64,000 nt of DNA from Nocardia brasiliensis NBRC 14402 (GTDB lineage: Bacteria > Actinomycetota > Actinomycetes > Mycobacteriales > Mycobacteriaceae), in contig NZ_BAFT02000001.1 of assembly GCF_000308475.2 (NCBI RefSeq), forward strand, positions 18,593 through 82,592, given 5' to 3'. The translations under genes and the position numbers were made by a program. The notes below the pieces were generated by a model. That model saw only the letters and a list, made by a program, of their open reading frames with translations. It was not told the origin of the DNA and searched no databases. This document shows, piece by piece, positions 1 through 9,582 of this stretch (position 1 is the first letter of the stretch; each line of letters starts with the position of its first letter).

Positions 1-206
1 GACGCCGTGCGAGCGGGCCTCCGGCAGGGCAAATTCAGCACTTCCAGCTGTGGTGCGAAGTCGGGACAAAACGCTCGTTACGGCCCAGTTCGCCGTCACA
101 GATGACTACGGATCGAAGCGGCGGCGCGGCGCGAACCCGGACTTGAACACGGCGTTCCGACAACCACCTGGTGTGGTGCAGCACACATTTAGCATCCAAT
201 TTTGGT

Positions 207-691
207 ATGCGCCAGGCGCTGGGGGAACCTCCAGTGTCCGCAGCCGAGCGTCTGTTTCCGGTGATCGTCCTTGACCACAGCAGCCCTCACCGGGACCGCG
301 GACGCGGACGACTCGGTCTTTTTCACCTCCCCCAGCGGCAATATCTCCTGCGCGATCTTCGGGAAAGAGTTCAACGGCGGCGCCGGGTACGTCCGCTGCG
401 AAATACAGAAATACGACTACATGGCGCCGGAGCGGCCGGCTCGGTGCTATTTTCCGGACGGCACGCCGACTTCGCATTACTACGGCAAAGTCTTCCATCT
501 CAGGGCGGCCGAGGGCGCGGGTTTTCGACTGTGGCGACGGTGGCACCATCGGCTGGAGCGGTGCCGTGTTGGCGTACGGTTCCTCGGTCACCTACGACGG
601 GTTCACCTGCACCAACGCGGTCGACGGCATCCGATGCAGTTTGGGGAACAAGTCGTTCCGGGTCTCTCAGTTCTCCTACGAGTTCAGCTGA
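207..691 (+). pseudogene. Secreted DUF6636-like protein gene with two apparent frameshifts
   Basis: Three reading frames together spell one plausible secreted protein. Frame 3 from ATG 207 gives a hydrophobic stretch ending in FPVIVL. Frame 1 from about 271 continues with TTAALTGTADADD, like the end of a signal peptide, then SPSGNISCAIF and VRCEIQ. Frame 2 from about 521 gives FDCGDGGTIGWSGAV and ends in SQFSYEFS with a stop at 689-691. Removing one T from the TT near 270 and one T from the TTTT at 522-525 would restore a single frame. The SPSGNISC pattern resembles small cysteine-containing exported proteins of Nocardia and mycobacteria (DUF6636-like). A sequencing error at T runs is the main alternative to true decay. 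Function is unknown. Confidence 0.55.
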
Positions 692-718
692 GCGGCAGGG
701 TATTCCAGCGCCCCCGGC

Positions 719-1687
719 TCAGTTTGCGGACTGTAGGTCGAGGATGCGGGTGAGGGCGTGCTCCAGGGCGTAGCTCGCGTCGGCGGCGCCGCCTTTGACG
801 TCGGCGTTCAGTGTCGCGACGACCTGGAGGGCGGAGCCGATGGTGGCGGGGGTCCAGTTGCGGGCTTGCGCCTGCGCCTTTTTGACCTTCCACGGCGGCA
901 TGCCCAGCTGCTGCGCCAGTTTGAATGGATCGCCGCGGCCCGCGGAGCCGACGCGGGCGATGGTGTGCACCGAATCGGCGAGGGCGTCGGCGAGCAGCAC
1001 GTGCGGCACGCCGCGATCGTTCGCCCAGCGCAACGCCTCCATCGCACCGGAACGGTCACCGGCGACGGCGAGTTCTGCCACGTCGAACCCGGAGACCTCG
1101 GCCTTGCCCGAGTAGTACTGCCGGACGGCGGCGACATCGATCTTGCCGCCGGTGTCGGCGACGAGCTGCGAACAGGCCGCCGCGAGCTCGCGCAGATCGG
1201 AGCCGATGGACTCCAACATCGCCTGCACCACGTCACCGGCGACGCGCACGCCCGCGTTGCGAAACTCGCCGCGGACGAACTCCACCCGCTCGGCGGACTT
1301 GGTCAGTTTGGCGCAATCGTGCTGGACTGCACCAGCTTTCTGCAGCGCGGGGACCAAAGCTTTCGCGCGGCCACCACCCGAGTGCAGCACGACGAGCACC
1401 ACGCCGGGCGGCGGGTCGCCCGCGGCTTCGGTGATCACGGTGACGGCTTCCTTGCCCGCCTCGGCCGCCGACTCCAAGATGATGACCCGGTCCTCGGCGA
1501 ACAGTGACGGACTCAGCAGCTCAGCCAGTTCCGCGGTACTCGCGTCGCCCGCCCGCATGCGGTCGACCGGCACGGCGTCGGGGTCCGGCGCGGTCTCGCG
1601 CACCTGCGCGGTGACCGCGCCGATCGCTCGTTCGACCAACAGTTCTTCATCGCCGAGCACCAGATGCAACGGTGCGGGCGCGCTCAT
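719..1687 (-). CDS. holA: DNA polymerase III subunit delta
   Basis: A 322-residue protein that starts [16 protein letters not shown], typical of HolA, followed by AAA+-like delta-subunit sequence such as [20 protein letters not shown]. Delta opens the beta sliding clamp as part of the clamp loader in the cytoplasm. ATG 1687 is the obvious start because the family begins within ten residues of it. In mycobacteria holA lies next to comEC/comEA, as here. The rpsT gene that usually sits on the other side is not visible; the broken secreted-protein gene occupies that place. Confidence 0.93.
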   Translation of the reverse strand: MSAPAPLHLVLGDEELLVERAIGAVTAQVRETAPDPDAVPVDRMRAGDASTAELAELLSPSLFAEDRVIILESAAEAGKEAVTVITEAAGDPPPGVVLVVLHSGGGRAKALVPALQKAGAVQHDCAKLTKSAERVEFVRGEFRNAGVRVAGDVVQAMLESIGSDLRELAAACSQLVADTGGKIDVAAVRQYYSGKAEVSGFDVAELAVAGDRSGAMEALRWANDRGVPHVLLADALADSVHTIARVGSAGRGDPFKLAQQLGMPPWKVKKAQAQARNWTPATIGSALQVVATLNADVKGGAADASYALEHALTRILDLQSAN

Positions 1688-2006
1688 GACTTCGCCCCGC
1701 CGGCACGCACCTTCGCCCCACCCGACGAAGCACCGTGCCTACGGTTCACTCGCTGACGCTCGTTGTGGTCGGTCACGGCAGCGATCCTACGGTGACCCAC
1801 CGACAGCCTCCCCACAGGTTCGCCGTTCACCACACACCGCGCAAGACCCGGCAACTCGCATCGACCACCCGATGGGTCAGCGCCGCGTCGAGCCGATCGA
1901 ATCTCTCGCCGACATGACTGCGCGGCAGCCACATCAAACGACCGGCCAGCGCGACACCGAACGGTGTTTCCACCGCGGTGCGGCCTGCTTTACAGGCCGC
2001 ACCGCG
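1688..2006. other. Intergenic stretch between comEC and holA
   Basis: No convincing coding sequence is seen on either strand; the short frames here have no recognisable residues. The comEC-proximal end is a long perfect hairpin (1974-2006). The holA-proximal part presumably holds the holA promoter, but no clear -35/-10 pair stands out. Confidence 0.5.
1974..2006 (-). terminator. Perfect 14-bp hairpin directly after comEC
   Basis: The arms at 1974-1987 (CGCGGTGCGGCCTG) and 1993-2006 are exact inverted copies around a CTTTA loop. The structure begins next to the comEC stop codon. No T-run follows on the minus strand, so it fits the hairpin-only terminators common in high-GC actinobacteria. Confidence 0.6.
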
Positions 2007-4865
2007 CTATCGGGAGGTCATGGTTTTGGGTGGGTTGCCGCCGACGACCAGGAGGTCGCCGTGATGATCGGTGCGGAGCACGGTGGTGCCGAGGGTGTTG
2101 AGTTCGGCGAGGATGCCGTGGTGCGGGTGACCGAAGGTGTTCTCGACGCCGACGCTGATCAGGGTCAGGCGTGGATGCACCGCGTCGAGGAACTCTTTTG
2201 TGGTCGTCCGGGATCCGTGGTGCGGCAGTTTCAGGATGTCGGAGCGCAGTGCGATTCCTTGCCGAAGTAATAATTGCTGGGCTGGGGCCTCGATATCACC
2301 GGTCAGCAGGATCCGACCGGCCGCGGTGTCGGCGGCGAGGACGATCGACCGGTCGTTGGCGTCCTCCGCTTCGGCACCTGGTGTCGGCCGCGCGCCCGTC
2401 AGCTCGGGTGCGAGCACCGTCAACCGGACCCTACCGATCTCCAGCACTTGCCCGGATGCAAGCGCCAACACCGGAATTCGTTCGCGCCGTGCGATATCCG
2501 CCACCTGGGTGAGGTTCTCGACTCGCGCGCCTTCAGAGCGCATCGCCGGTGCTGCACCAGTTCGCCGACACCGTTCACCACCGGTCGCACACCAATCGGT
2601 GGACGCGCATGATGCCTTACGTTCGTCCCCTGAATGCTCACACCCGGCGACTGTCGGGACGCACCGCTCGGCTTCGAGTTCACCGCCGTTCGGGTCCGCC
2701 CCGGTCGAAGGTCTGGCCGGTTCGCCTTGTGCCCCAGGCGCTTCGCAGGTGTCGGCATCCGACTGGCGCGAGATCCGTCCCGTGCCTACGTTCGGTGCCG
2801 GCTCCGACGGCCCGGGACGGACCGGCGCACCGTCGTATTCCTGCACCCCATCGAGCTCCCGCGCACCATCGAGTTCCTGCGCACCGCCTTGTTCCTGGGC
2901 ACCGCCTTGTTCCCGCGCACCACCGAGTTCGTGGGCACTGTCGAGTTCCTGGGCACCACCGGGCTCCCGCGCACCATCGAGCTCCCGCGCACCATCGAGT
3001 TCCTGCGCACCGACCGCGATCGCTGCGACCGCTCGGCCGTCCAGTGCACCGGCGAGCCCTCCGATGTGGTCGGCGTGGGGGTGGGTCAGTACGAGGAGGT
3101 TGATGCGGGATATGCCCAAGCGGTTCAAGCACATTCGGATACGTCGGGGTTCGGGGCCGACGTCGATCACCACTGCGGAGCCGTCGCCGGTGGACAGTGC
3201 GAGCCCGTCACCCTGGCCCACGTCGCAGACGGCGAGGACCCAACCGGACGGGGGCCAGCCGGGATGCCAGATGCGGACCGGAATAAGGACCATGGCAACG
3301 CAGAAGGCGACCGTCAGCACCAGTCTGCGGCTGGCCGCGAAACGCAACGCGAGGATGCCGACGACGATGATCGCTGCGGCAAGCAGCCCACCGGACAGGC
3401 CGCCCGGCACCACTACGGACGCGCCCGGTACCGCGGCCGCGTGTTCGGCGACGAACAGCAACCACCACAGCGGCGGTGCCGCGCAGTGCACGACCAATTC
3501 GGCCAAGGGCGACCAGATGGACGCCAGCACCGCGGCGGCCGCCCCGATCACGGTGATCGGGGCGATGACCGGTTCGACGAGCATGTTCGCCAGAATCGCG
3601 ACAAGGCTCAGCTTTCCGGTCATCGCGATGACGAGCGGAGCCGTCACGACGAACGCGGCCGCCGCCACCGCACAAAGTTCCGCGGGCAGACGCCACCAAC
3701 CGCGGGCGCGCAACCAGTCCGCCCAACTCGGTGCCAGCAGGATCAGTGCACCTGTCGCGCAGGCCGACAACGCGAAGCCCATCGAGACTGCGAGCGCAGG
3801 CCATACGGCGAGCAGTCCGATGATCGCCGCGCACAGCGCCGGAAGTGCCTGTTTCCGCCGGCCAGTCATCAAGGCGAGCAAGGTGATCGCGCCCATCGCT
3901 CCCGCCCGGAGCACACTCGGGTCGGGCCGTGCGACGATCACGAACAGCACCAGCACGAGCCCGGCGGCCAGTGCGGCTGCACGCGGACCGAGGGTGAGCC
4001 CGCGCACTGCGCCGAGTACCACTGCCAGCAGGATCGTGAAGTTCGTCCCGCTCACGGCGCAAAGATGTTCCAGCCCAGCGATTTCGAAGTCTTCGCGGAC
4101 CTGATCCGACAGTGCCGAGGTGTCCCCGACGACGAGCGCGGGGAGCAACCCCGCTGGTTCGGCGGGCAATGCGCGGGTGACCGCCTCCGCGAAGTCGGTA
4201 CGCACAGACCGAGCCAGCCGTTGCCACCAGGGCAATGCGCCCACCGGCTTGGGTTCTCCCACTGCCCGCAATGTCGCGACGGTGAGGTCGCGCTGCCTAG
4301 GAAGGTCGGCCTTCGCCGGGAACTGCACCGTCTGTCCCGGCGAAAGATTCGCCCAGCCCGCACCGGCGGCCAGAATCACCACCGCTCCACCGGCCTGCAC
4401 CGTCCGCTCGCCGTACCGATACTCCCGCAGGTTCGCCCTGAGCACCCAACGGTCACCACCGAATACGTTTCCGCGCAACGGCTTCGGATCATCACTCGCC
4501 GTCACCAGCACCCGCACCGAATGCCCGGCCAGCGCCCGCAACGGATGCGTCGCCACCTGATGTTCCCGCCACGCCGCCGCCACCGCGAACCCGCCCGCGA
4601 GCAACACCGCCGCCAGCGCCACCACCGCCACAGCCCGCTGCCGCACCCGCCGGTGCGCCATCGCCCACAACAGCAACACCCACAACCCGATCGCCAGCAC
4701 AACCAGCGCGATCGCCACCCACACCCCCACCACCCACCCAGCAGTCAACGCCACAATCGTTGCCCCCCAACAACACAACGCCGCAGGCACCAACCGCGCA
4801 TCAAGCACCTCCGGCCCCCGCTCCTCCGCCTCCGCACGCACCTCGACCACAGCGCCAGCCCTCAT
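2007..4865 (-). CDS. comEC: ComEC/Rec2 family DNA-uptake channel with a repeat-bearing insertion
   Basis: A 952-residue membrane protein. The N-terminal part has several hydrophobic segments, the competence domain carries HLCAVSGTNFTILLAV near residue 270, and the C-terminal metallo-beta-lactamase domain has LTHPHADHIGG near residue 595. ComEC normally forms the inner-membrane channel for single-stranded DNA. The oddity is an insertion of about 160 residues (roughly 617-775) right after the HxHxDH motif. It contains ten six-residue repeats (GAQELD type) and then a Cys-rich, low-complexity stretch, after which the normal domain resumes at ENLTQVADIARRERIP. ATG 4865 overlaps the comEA stop by four bases (ATGA), which implies coupled translation. 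Confidence 0.9.
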   Translation of the reverse strand: MRAGAVVEVRAEAEERGPEVLDARLVPAALCCWGATIVALTAGWVVGVWVAIALVVLAIGLWVLLLWAMAHRRVRQRAVAVVALAAVLLAGGFAVAAAWREHQVATHPLRALAGHSVRVLVTASDDPKPLRGNVFGGDRWVLRANLREYRYGERTVQAGGAVVILAAGAGWANLSPGQTVQFPAKADLPRQRDLTVATLRAVGEPKPVGALPWWQRLARSVRTDFAEAVTRALPAEPAGLLPALVVGDTSALSDQVREDFEIAGLEHLCAVSGTNFTILLAVVLGAVRGLTLGPRAAALAAGLVLVLFVIVARPDPSVLRAGAMGAITLLALMTGRRKQALPALCAAIIGLLAVWPALAVSMGFALSACATGALILLAPSWADWLRARGWWRLPAELCAVAAAAFVVTAPLVIAMTGKLSLVAILANMLVEPVIAPITVIGAAAAVLASIWSPLAELVVHCAAPPLWWLLFVAEHAAAVPGASVVVPGGLSGGLLAAAIIVVGILALRFAASRRLVLTVAFCVAMVLIPVRIWHPGWPPSGWVLAVCDVGQGDGLALSTGDGSAVVIDVGPEPRRIRMCLNRLGISRINLLVLTHPHADHIGGLAGALDGRAVAAIAVGAQELDGARELDGAREPGGAQELDSAHELGGAREQGGAQEQGGAQELDGARELDGVQEYDGAPVRPGPSEPAPNVGTGRISRQSDADTCEAPGAQGEPARPSTGADPNGGELEAERCVPTVAGCEHSGDERKASCASTDWCATGGERCRRTGAAPAMRSEGARVENLTQVADIARRERIPVLALASGQVLEIGRVRLTVLAPELTGARPTPGAEAEDANDRSIVLAADTAAGRILLTGDIEAPAQQLLLRQGIALRSDILKLPHHGSRTTTKEFLDAVHPRLTLISVGVENTFGHPHHGILAELNTLGTTVLRTDHHGDLLVVGGNPPKTMTSR
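2827..3008 (-). repeat. 18-bp coding tandem repeat in comEC, about 10 units
   Basis: About ten imperfect 18-base units in frame with comEC, encoding GAQELD, GARELD, GAREPG, GAQELD, SAHELG, GAREQG, GAQEQG, GAQELD, GARELD and GVQEYD. Because the unit is a multiple of three, gain or loss of copies keeps the frame. The array lies inside the metallo-beta-lactamase domain. Confidence 0.85.
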
Positions 4866-6658
4866 ACCCGCACCAGTTCGCGGAGGCGGGCGAGGCGGGC
4901 TGTGCCGATGCCGTCTACTTCGCCGAGTTGGGTTGTGTCGGTGAAGCGGCCGTGGGTGGTGCGCCAGGTGATGATTGCTTTGGCGGTGACGGGGCCGACG
5001 CCGGGGAGGGCGTCGAGTTGGGCTTCGGTTGCCGTGTTGAGGTCGAGGCGGCCCGAAGATGGTTGGGGCTGGGCGGAGCCGGAGCCGGAGGGGGCTGTGG
5101 GGCGACCGCCCGCGCTGATCGTTGCGCTGCCGAGTTTCGGTGCCGCGGGGTCGGCGCCGGACGGGCCGACCAGCACCTGGTCGCCGTCCGAGAGTCGCTG
5201 GGCCAGGTTGAGGCCGGTCGTGTCGGCACCGTCACGCGGGCCGCCCGCCGCGGTGAGGGCGTCGGCCACCCGCGCTCCCGTCGGGAGTCGCACCAACCCC
5301 GTCCGGTGCACCAACCCCACGACGCTGACCACCAGCTCGCCCACGGGTGAGCCGGGCTCGACAGGTTTCGGCCCGGTCCCGCTCTGCGCTGCCGTACCCG
5401 GCGGAGGAGCGGGTGCCGCGGCGTCAGCGGTCGAGTGCACCGCGGGCAGCGGCGGCACCGGTCGCGCGATCGGCCGCTCGCGAAAGATCACGACTCCGGC
5501 CACCACCATCGCCACCACGCCCACCGCCAGCAGGGTGCACACCCCGCGCCGCCCGGGGTCCACTCGGATTCCACGAAACCGCTCCGGCACCAACCGATCC
5601 CGCCACCCGCGTCGAGCCGTCGGCTCCGTCAGCCATCCCGGCGACCGCACCACCCCGACGTCATCGCCCGCAGCCTCGCAATCCGGCGCAGAAGCCAACA
5701 CTTCCTGGTCCCAATTGCCTTCACGCCCTACGTTTCCGCTGCGCGCGCCGGACGGAGCCGCCGGCTCCGTCCGGTCCTTGCTCGACCGAACCTCCTCGAC
5801 GTCGTCACCCACAGCCGCTCGGTCCGCCGCGAAGGCCAACGCCTTCCGGTCCCGACTGCCTTCACGCCCTGCCCCTCCTCGGTGCACGCCGGACAGAACC
5901 TCCGGCTCCGTCCGGATAGTGCGCGACTGCACCACCCCAACGTCACCACCCGCATTCCCGCGATCCACCGCGGCGGCCGACACCTCCTCGTCCCCATTGC
6001 CTTCGGGCCCTGAATCTCCTCGACGCACGCCCGGCTGAACCACCGGCTCCCTCCGGTTCCTGCGCGACCCTCCGGCCTCGATGTCGTCGCCCACACTGGG
6101 CACCTCATCGTCCGCCGCGGGAGCCAAACCTCCTAGAGCCCAGTTCACCTGGGGTATGTGACGTGCAATGTCCCCGCCGAGGCTCGCATCCGACACCTCC
6201 GCCAGTCGGGGTCGCTTCGCGCCGTCTGCCAGCCCACCTGGTCCTGAGTCGGCACCATCCACCGCGCCCGACAGCAACCCCGCACCCGGATCGGCACGGT
6301 CCGCGTCCCCTCGCGATTCGGCGCTTGCCGGAACCCCGTTCCGCGCATGCACATCCGAGGTTCCGTTCGCGTCGCCCCCCACGGGATCGCAGGGGTCCGC
6401 ACCGCTCGACCGTGCGGCCGGTGCCGCGTCCGTACGCGAGGGCTCGGCAATCGGGGGCGCGCTGTTGCTCGGTGCCGAGTGCGTTCCCGTCAGTACCCGC
6501 AGCCCCTCGGCCTCCCACCGCTTCACCGCCAGCGCCTGGGACACGTGCGGTCGCCGGGCGGGGCAGGGTTTCGGGCTGGTGCCGTGGCCGGCGCGCACGC
6601 GGGCGGTCAGGGTGCCGAGTCGCTGGTGGGTGCGGTCGCGCTCTTGCTGTCGTGACAT
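4862..6658 (-). CDS. comEA: ComEA-like helix-hairpin-helix DNA-binding protein with a long N-terminal region
   Basis: The last 230 residues are classic ComEA: one membrane segment (around residues 365-387, TLLAVGVVAMVVAGVVIF), an SLBB-like domain (VVGLVHRTGLVRLPTGARV) and a C-terminal helix-hairpin-helix (LDLNTATEAQLDALPGVGPV and a second half). ComEA binds double-stranded DNA outside the membrane and feeds ComEC. I start it at ATG 6658 (MSRQQERDRTHQRL), giving 598 residues; the open frame reaches 7315 but would overlap the plus-strand gene at 6830. The N-terminal 350 residues are low-complexity and contain degenerate repeats of about 48 residues, so the true start could be internal. The stop overlaps the comEC start (ATGA). 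Confidence 0.85.
   Translation of the reverse strand: MSRQQERDRTHQRLGTLTARVRAGHGTSPKPCPARRPHVSQALAVKRWEAEGLRVLTGTHSAPSNSAPPIAEPSRTDAAPAARSSGADPCDPVGGDANGTSDVHARNGVPASAESRGDADRADPGAGLLSGAVDGADSGPGGLADGAKRPRLAEVSDASLGGDIARHIPQVNWALGGLAPAADDEVPSVGDDIEAGGSRRNRREPVVQPGVRRGDSGPEGNGDEEVSAAAVDRGNAGGDVGVVQSRTIRTEPEVLSGVHRGGAGREGSRDRKALAFAADRAAVGDDVEEVRSSKDRTEPAAPSGARSGNVGREGNWDQEVLASAPDCEAAGDDVGVVRSPGWLTEPTARRGWRDRLVPERFRGIRVDPGRRGVCTLLAVGVVAMVVAGVVIFRERPIARPVPPLPAVHSTADAAAPAPPPGTAAQSGTGPKPVEPGSPVGELVVSVVGLVHRTGLVRLPTGARVADALTAAGGPRDGADTTGLNLAQRLSDGDQVLVGPSGADPAAPKLGSATISAGGRPTAPSGSGSAQPQPSSGRLDLNTATEAQLDALPGVGPVTAKAIITWRTTHGRFTDTTQLGEVDGIGTARLARLRELVRV
5600..6100 (-). repeat. Degenerate repeats of about 48 residues in the comEA N-terminal region
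   Basis: Three to three-and-a-half diverged copies begin with patterns such as GDDIEAGGS, GDVGVVQS, GDDVEEVRS and GDDVGVVRS. Each continues through an R/L-TEP or REP motif, a G-rich part (GPEGN, GREGS, GREGN) and an A-rich part. Boundaries are approximate. No known domain is recognised. Confidence 0.6.
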
Positions 6659-6829
6659 GGGAGCGAACGTAGTTTCGGGGGCGGGGCAAAGGGCTTGGCC
6701 GAACAGGTATTTCGCCTGTCTTGTGGACCGCCGTGCGATGGGGACAACTCGCCGACGACACGCAGACCGGCGGCCGGATCGCCGGTGCGCGCGCACTCGG
6801 ATTCCGCGGGCTGATGCCAGACTTGGCGG

Positions 6830-7612
6830 GTGATCCGTTTCCGTTTCGGCTTGGCGCCGGTGGACCGAGTCGCCCCGTGGGGAGAGCAACGCCGGACGCT
6901 GCAGTGGTTCGCGCTGACCGAAGGTTGGTACGGCATCGACCTCGGCGGGCAGACCTTGCTGCGTTATTCCGCGCGCACCACCGAACTCCTGCGCACGCAG
7001 TCCGGCGGCGTGGAGACGCCTTTCGACTGCTACGTCGCCTATTACGTTGCCCGGCTGTGGGAGGACCTGCTGGCCCTGCTGCCCAGTGTGCTGGAACCGG
7101 TACCCGGGGATCTCGCCGATTTCATCGGTGCCGACGCCGAGGGCTGGCGGTGGTCCGAATCCGACGAGGCCGACGCCGCCACCACCTGGTACGGCGAACA
7201 CACCCTGGATACCGGCTACCTCTGGTTCGGCCCGCATCTGCGCTGGTGGCGCACGGTCGACGGCACCGCCGACACCGTCACCCTGGCCTGGCACCACCCG
7301 CCGGATCCGGAGCACGAGATCGAGTTCACCGCACCGTCGTCCGGCCGCGTCAGCGTACCTACCGACGAATTCCGCAGCGCGGTAATAGAATTCGACCGCG
7401 CGCTGCTGTCCGCGATGGCGACCCGACTGCGCGAGTTCGAATCATCCGGCCCTCCGCCGGGTATCGATCTCGACCTCGACCACCTCGCGTACGAACAGGA
7501 CGACCGGGCACGCTGGCTCGCCCGCGCGCTGAACCAGCGACCCGACACGGATTGGTCAGCGGTGCGGTCCGGAGCCGACGCGCTGCGCCGATCGTCGTCC
7601 GCCCTGCCCTGA
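6830..7612 (+). CDS. DUF5984-like protein of unknown function
   Basis: A 260-residue soluble, acidic protein starting at GTG 6830 (MIRFRFGLAPVDRVAPWG). It is rich in Trp and Tyr (WYGIDLGG, LWFGPHLRWWR) and has no signal peptide or membrane segment. The N-terminus resembles the actinobacterial DUF5984 family from memory; no catalytic motif is visible. It is divergent from comEA and convergent with degV, as a single-gene insert in an otherwise minus-strand block. Confidence 0.65.
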   Translation: MIRFRFGLAPVDRVAPWGEQRRTLQWFALTEGWYGIDLGGQTLLRYSARTTELLRTQSGGVETPFDCYVAYYVARLWEDLLALLPSVLEPVPGDLADFIGADAEGWRWSESDEADAATTWYGEHTLDTGYLWFGPHLRWWRTVDGTADTVTLAWHHPPDPEHEIEFTAPSSGRVSVPTDEFRSAVIEFDRALLSAMATRLREFESSGPPPGIDLDLDHLAYEQDDRARWLARALNQRPDTDWSAVRSGADALRRSSSALP

Positions 7613-7638
7613 CCGGGCGGCTACGCGCAGCCGCCCGG
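7613..7638. terminator. Hairpin between convergent DUF5984-like gene and degV
   Basis: CCGGGCGGCT at 7613-7622 pairs exactly with 7629-7638 across a six-base loop. It overlaps the last codons of degV. It could end transcription from both sides, although no T-run follows. Confidence 0.4.
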
Positions 7639-8463
7639 CAGCACGAGCACGCCGACGGCCCCGAGCCCGAGGTGCACGCCGAGGGCGGGCCCGAACTCGG
7701 CCACGATCAATTCCCGAATACCGGGCACCAGCTCGCGCAGCTGGGTGGCGACGGTCTGTGCGGCCTCTTCGGCCCCGAGGTGCTGGACCGCGACCGCGGC
7801 ACCGTCCTCCCCCGCCGCATCCACCGCTGCCGCAACGAGTTTCGCGAACGCTTTGGATCGGGTACGCACCTTCTCGCGCAGCTCCAGGCGCCCTTCGACG
7901 ATCTGCAGCAGCGGTTTGGTGACCAGCTCGCTGCCGAAGAACGCGGCGGCCGAACTCAGCCTGCCGCCGCGGCGCAGCTGTTCGGTCCGATTGACCAGGA
8001 TGAACGTGCGGGCGCGGCTCGATGCGGCGACCGCGGTGTCGTAGACGATGTCCAGTGCGGCACCCGTGCGGGCGCGCCGGGCCGCCGCGAGCACGGGCAG
8101 CCCGGTGGCGAGTCCCGCGCCGAGCGAGTCGACGAGTCGCACGCGATCGGCGGCGTCCATGTCCCGCACCGCCTGCCTGCCCGCCTCCCAGGTGCCGGAG
8201 AGCTGGCGTGAAAGATGCACCGCGACAACGCCGTCGCCGCCGCTGCGCGCCCAGGCCTGCTCGTACACGGCGCGCAATTCACCGGGTGAGGCGGCCGAGG
8301 TGGTCACCGTGTCGGCGGTGTAGTCGATCTCGATCGGGTCGATACCCTCGCGGATCGCGCGGTCACCGATCAGGACATGCAGTGGGACGACGTCGATCTC
8401 GAGCTCATCGACGAATTCGGCAGGAAGGCTGGCCGACGAATCTGTCACGACCACGACGGCCAC
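7621..8463 (-). CDS. DegV family fatty-acid-binding protein
   Basis: A 280-residue protein with the DegV N-terminus VVVVTDSSASLPAEF, the SRQLSGTWEAGRQAV motif near residue 85 and C-terminal HLGAEEAA and EFGPALGVHLG patterns. DegV/FakB proteins bind a fatty acid and can present it to a fatty-acid kinase. No FakA-type kinase is seen in this window. GTG 8463 begins at the family start and lies three bases after the octT-like stop, so the two are probably co-transcribed. The position matches Rv2417c of M. tuberculosis. Confidence 0.9.
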   Translation of the reverse strand: MAVVVVTDSSASLPAEFVDELEIDVVPLHVLIGDRAIREGIDPIEIDYTADTVTTSAASPGELRAVYEQAWARSGGDGVVAVHLSRQLSGTWEAGRQAVRDMDAADRVRLVDSLGAGLATGLPVLAAARRARTGAALDIVYDTAVAASSRARTFILVNRTEQLRRGGRLSSAAAFFGSELVTKPLLQIVEGRLELREKVRTRSKAFAKLVAAAVDAAGEDGAAVAVQHLGAEEAAQTVATQLRELVPGIRELIVAEFGPALGVHLGLGAVGVLVLPGGCA

Positions 8464-8466
8464 GGA

Positions 8467-9582
8467 CTACCGAACCTCCTGCAGAGCCTTCACCATCGCG
8501 TTGGCCACGGCCTCGTGCCCGGCCCAGCCCCAGTGGATACCGTCCGGGTTCGCGTCGCCGGAGAAGACGTTCTCGCGCACGGCTTCGGCGAGGTCGACCA
8601 GCGGCACGCCGGTGCGCTCCGACCATGCCCGCAGCGCGCGCACGGCGGGTTCGCGCCCGGTGTGTACGCGTCCGTAGGCCGCGCAGTCGTGCACCGACGG
8701 CAGCACCGCGACGAACGGCAGGTCGGGTCGCAGCTGCGCCAGCGCTTCGCGCGACTGCTCCAGGTAGTCGACGCTCACCTTCGGCGGAAGTGCCACGGGG
8801 CGACCGAGTTTCGAGAGTTTGGGCTGCAGCCAGTTGTAGGTCGCGCGGACTCCGCGGCGCACGCCGGGCGGGCGCACGTACCGGATCAGTTCGCGCAGCG
8901 CGGTCGGCAGCGGCGAAGGCAGCGAGTCCATCCCGCCGACCGCGAAGACCACCGCATGGGCGCGCGGCACGGCCGCCCACACGCGCGGGTCACCGATCAA
9001 CGCCCAGTAGGCATCTCGGCAGGTCCAGCCGATCCGGCCGACCAACTCGACGTCCCAGCCGAGTTCGGCGCCGACGAGATTGGGCCAGATCTGCGGATGG
9101 TCCGCGGGCAGACCGCCTTTGGGCCCGAAGTACGACAGCGAATCGGCGATCACCAGCAGCACCGGTCGCTCGTCGGACGCGTCGGCCACGGCCTGCGGTT
9201 GCCCGGACACATCCAGGGCGTCGGCCGCGGATTCGGCGATCAACTCGGCCGCGTCGACCACCTCGGCGACCGGTGCGTCGAGCTCTTCGGATTCCACTGT
9301 GCCCGTGTCGGGCTCGGCCATCACGACCGTACCGGCAGCGGTGCCGCGTACTTCAGGGGGCGGGTCCACCGAACTGGCGGGCCGGGCGGAGTCGTCCGCG
9401 TCGGCGGCTCCCGGCGCGTCTTGCGTACCCGAATCCGTTCCGTCGGAGTCTGTTTCGGTCGCCGCGGCCGGGGCTTCCGGCGGCGGGCCGAACAGCGCAT
9501 CCGGGATCGAACGTTCCGGTTTCGCCGAAGCTTTCCGGAACAGTTCGTCCGGCACCTGCCGAATCGGATCTTCAGAGGACAT
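8467..9582 (-). CDS. octT: SGNH-hydrolase-fold acyltransferase, OctT-like (diglucosylglycerate octanoyltransferase)
   Basis: A 371-residue protein. Residues 1-115 are an acidic, Ser/Pro/Glu-rich extension. The rest is an SGNH fold with IADSLSYFG (nucleophile Ser), FAVGGMDSL and [12 protein letters not shown] (catalytic Asp and His). In M. tuberculosis, Rv2418c (OctT) transfers octanoate to diglucosylglycerate in early methylglucose lipopolysaccharide synthesis. The assignment rests on the fold and on identical placement between degV and gpgP. It overlaps the gpgP-like start region by 11 bases. The N-terminal extension may be a local addition. Confidence 0.8.
   Translation of the reverse strand: MSSEDPIRQVPDELFRKASAKPERSIPDALFGPPPEAPAAATETDSDGTDSGTQDAPGAADADDSARPASSVDPPPEVRGTAAGTVVMAEPDTGTVESEELDAPVAEVVDAAELIAESAADALDVSGQPQAVADASDERPVLLVIADSLSYFGPKGGLPADHPQIWPNLVGAELGWDVELVGRIGWTCRDAYWALIGDPRVWAAVPRAHAVVFAVGGMDSLPSPLPTALRELIRYVRPPGVRRGVRATYNWLQPKLSKLGRPVALPPKVSVDYLEQSREALAQLRPDLPFVAVLPSVHDCAAYGRVHTGREPAVRALRAWSERTGVPLVDLAEAVRENVFSGDANPDGIHWGWAGHEAVANAMVKALQEVR

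Noticed and set aside
2827..3008. CRISPR-like array
   Set aside because: The repeats are 18-bp, direct, without spacers, and encode a hexapeptide in frame with comEC.
2137..6038. Very long plus-strand open frames opposite comEC and comEA
   Set aside because: They are the complement of GC-rich coding sequence, with Arg/His/Pro-rich composition and no family motifs.
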